This document shows, in pieces, positions 62,129 through 62,713 of a stretch of DNA of 62,713 nt (positions are counted from its first letter, which is position 1; every line of letters begins with the position of its first letter). The position numbers and the translations under genes were made by a program. The notes beneath the pieces were generated by a model. That model searched no databases. It was given only the letters and a program-made list of their open reading frames with translations, and was not told the DNA's origin. Source of the DNA: an uncultured Bacteroidales bacterium (lineage in GTDB: Bacteria > Bacteroidota > Bacteroidia > Bacteroidales > UBA932); the NCBI GenBank assembly GCA_905235085.1, contig CAJOKD010000009.1, positions 1 to 62,713 of the forward strand, in the 5' to 3' direction.

Positions 62129-62160
62129 AAATGCCCCTACAGCTATCTGTAGGGGCATTT
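62129..62160 (+). terminator. Terminator after tRNA-Cys
   Basis: AAATGCCCCTACAG (62129-62142) pairs perfectly with CTGTAGGGGCATTT (62147-62160), a 14-bp stem with a 4-base loop. It lies 5 bases after the tRNA. Confidence 0.85.
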
Positions 62161-62171
62161 GCTTTCCAAAA

Positions 62172-62193
62172 TGTGCCTACTTTGTGCCTACTT
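62172..62193. repeat. Tandem 11-base repeat after tRNA-Cys
   Basis: TGTGCCTACTT occurs twice in tandem (62172-62182 and 62183-62193). It contains GTGCCT, the complement of the tRNA 3' end AGGCAC. It could be a trace of an integration core site, but no second copy of the element end is in the window. Confidence 0.35.
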
Positions 62194-62214
62194 TCTCTTA
62201 GCTATATGAAAAAA

Positions 62215-62283
62215 GCCTGAAGGCACATTTAAGCGGTGCCTCCAGGCGGTTGCGTTTATGAATGTCTATGGCTACAGACATTC
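62215..62283. other. Two hairpins after tRNA-Cys
   Basis: First: GCCTG (62215-62219) and AGGCAC (62221-62226) pair with GTGCCT (62236-62241) and CAGGC (62243-62247). Second: GAATGTCT (62260-62267) pairs with AGACATTC (62276-62283). No gene is visible between 62161 and 62365. They may be terminators or recombination sites of an inserted element. Confidence 0.45.
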
Positions 62284-62365
62284 CCTACAAAGATAGTGGA
62301 ATTTCCGGGAAATAGTTATTTCCACATATTATCTTCAACTTGCAGTCAGATCAAACGACCTGACT

Positions 62366-62713
62366 ATGATAATCCTTCCTTGACACGCCCGGCAAGCGCA
62401 GCCCCGACGGCCATTTCCGCGAATACGCCTACAACCGCTACCTCGCCTTCCGCATCCGCGAGCAGCTCTCCGCCCTGGGCCACGACGCCCGCTTCGTCGT
62501 CCCCGAGCGCGAAGACATCTCCCTGCAGGAGCGCTGCCGCAGGGTAAACAAGATCTGCAAGCAATACGGCAAAGACCAGGTGCTCCTGATTTCCATCCAC
62601 GTCAACGCCGCAGGAAACGGCCAGCAATGGATGGACGCCCGCGGCTGGTGCTGCTTCACCACCGTCGGAAAGACCAAGGCCGACGCCCTGGCCACCTGCC
62701 TGTACGAAGCCGC
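62366..62713 (+). pseudogene. Disrupted N-acetylmuramoyl-L-alanine amidase, partial
   Basis: From 62382 to the window edge the frame reads DTPGKRSPDGHFREYAYNR, then a long segment with RFVVPEREDISLQERC and the SIHVNAAGNG motif of Amidase_3 zinc amidases. A start lies at 62366 (ATG, MIIL), but this frame stops after five codons and differs from the DTPGK frame. The expected DNGHG, bearing the first zinc His, is missing. Codons here are strongly CGC/CTC/GCC, unlike the AGG-rich neighbours. It is either a broken gene at the edge of an inserted element or an assembly junction. Confidence 0.6.

Overview
The window is a stretch of Bacteroidota chromosome, most likely order Bacteroidales. The evidence is a SusC/SusD outer-membrane nutrient system, Mfa-type fimbrillin lipoproteins with acidic residues after the lipid cysteine, a BACON-domain amylase, and repeated matches to the Bacteroidota promoter consensus (TTG or TTTG, about 19-22 bases, then TAnnTTTG). 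Arginine is mostly AGG in the genes I read. I cannot name a genus.

Layout: (1) 209-10840, minus strand: a cell-surface region with two related cassettes, each a tiny acidic-tailed peptide gene, a fimbrillin-like lipoprotein and a VWA-domain protein. Between them sits a third tiny peptide gene followed by a lipoprotein carrying a tyrosine-phosphatase domain. The second cassette has its own candidate promoter, and hairpins separate the units. (2) 11027-27989: mostly core genes (alr, gmk, nadD, dnaK, prfA, mazG, a DUF486 protein, an OPA-type transporter, an SGNH esterase, a Wzx-like flippase), plus a P1B metal ATPase with no visible nucleotide-binding domain and a PIN-domain toxin-antitoxin pair joined to a MATE exporter gene. 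(3) 27964-33525, minus strand: a MarR regulator and five heterodisulfide-reductase-like genes (HdrC, HdrB, HdrA, a second HdrC-type ferredoxin, and an HdrE-HdrD fusion), probably a membrane electron-transfer complex acting on an unknown thiol or disulfide. (4) 33591-35594: rsgA and a polyprenyl synthase. (5) 35595-53188: a starch or maltodextrin utilisation locus (sugar transporter, SusC, SusD, a seven-module SusE-like binding protein, a BACON/CBM SusG-like amylase, a CotH-family lipoprotein and a tandem GH13 lipoprotein), with a divergent LytS/LytTR two-component system. (6) 53192-61657: an RNA methyltransferase, glyA, an OmpA-family protein, a GH2 beta-galactosidase and a phosphoesterase/beta-propeller protein. 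(7) 61738-62713: a decayed GlsB/YeaQ gene, tRNA-Cys with promoter and terminator, then a short repeat-rich stretch and a disrupted amidase of different codon use, which looks like the edge of an inserted element.

In the starch locus, SusD and the SusE-like protein would bind glucan at the surface, the two GH13 lipoproteins would cleave it, SusC would import oligosaccharides, and the inner-membrane symporter would move maltose-type sugars into the cytoplasm. The most unusual items are the peptide/fimbrillin/VWA cassettes, the phosphatase lipoprotein, the N-domain-less P-type ATPase, the Hdr-like operon, the seven-module binding protein and the tandem GH13 enzyme. All assignments come from reading motifs and context; no database search was run.
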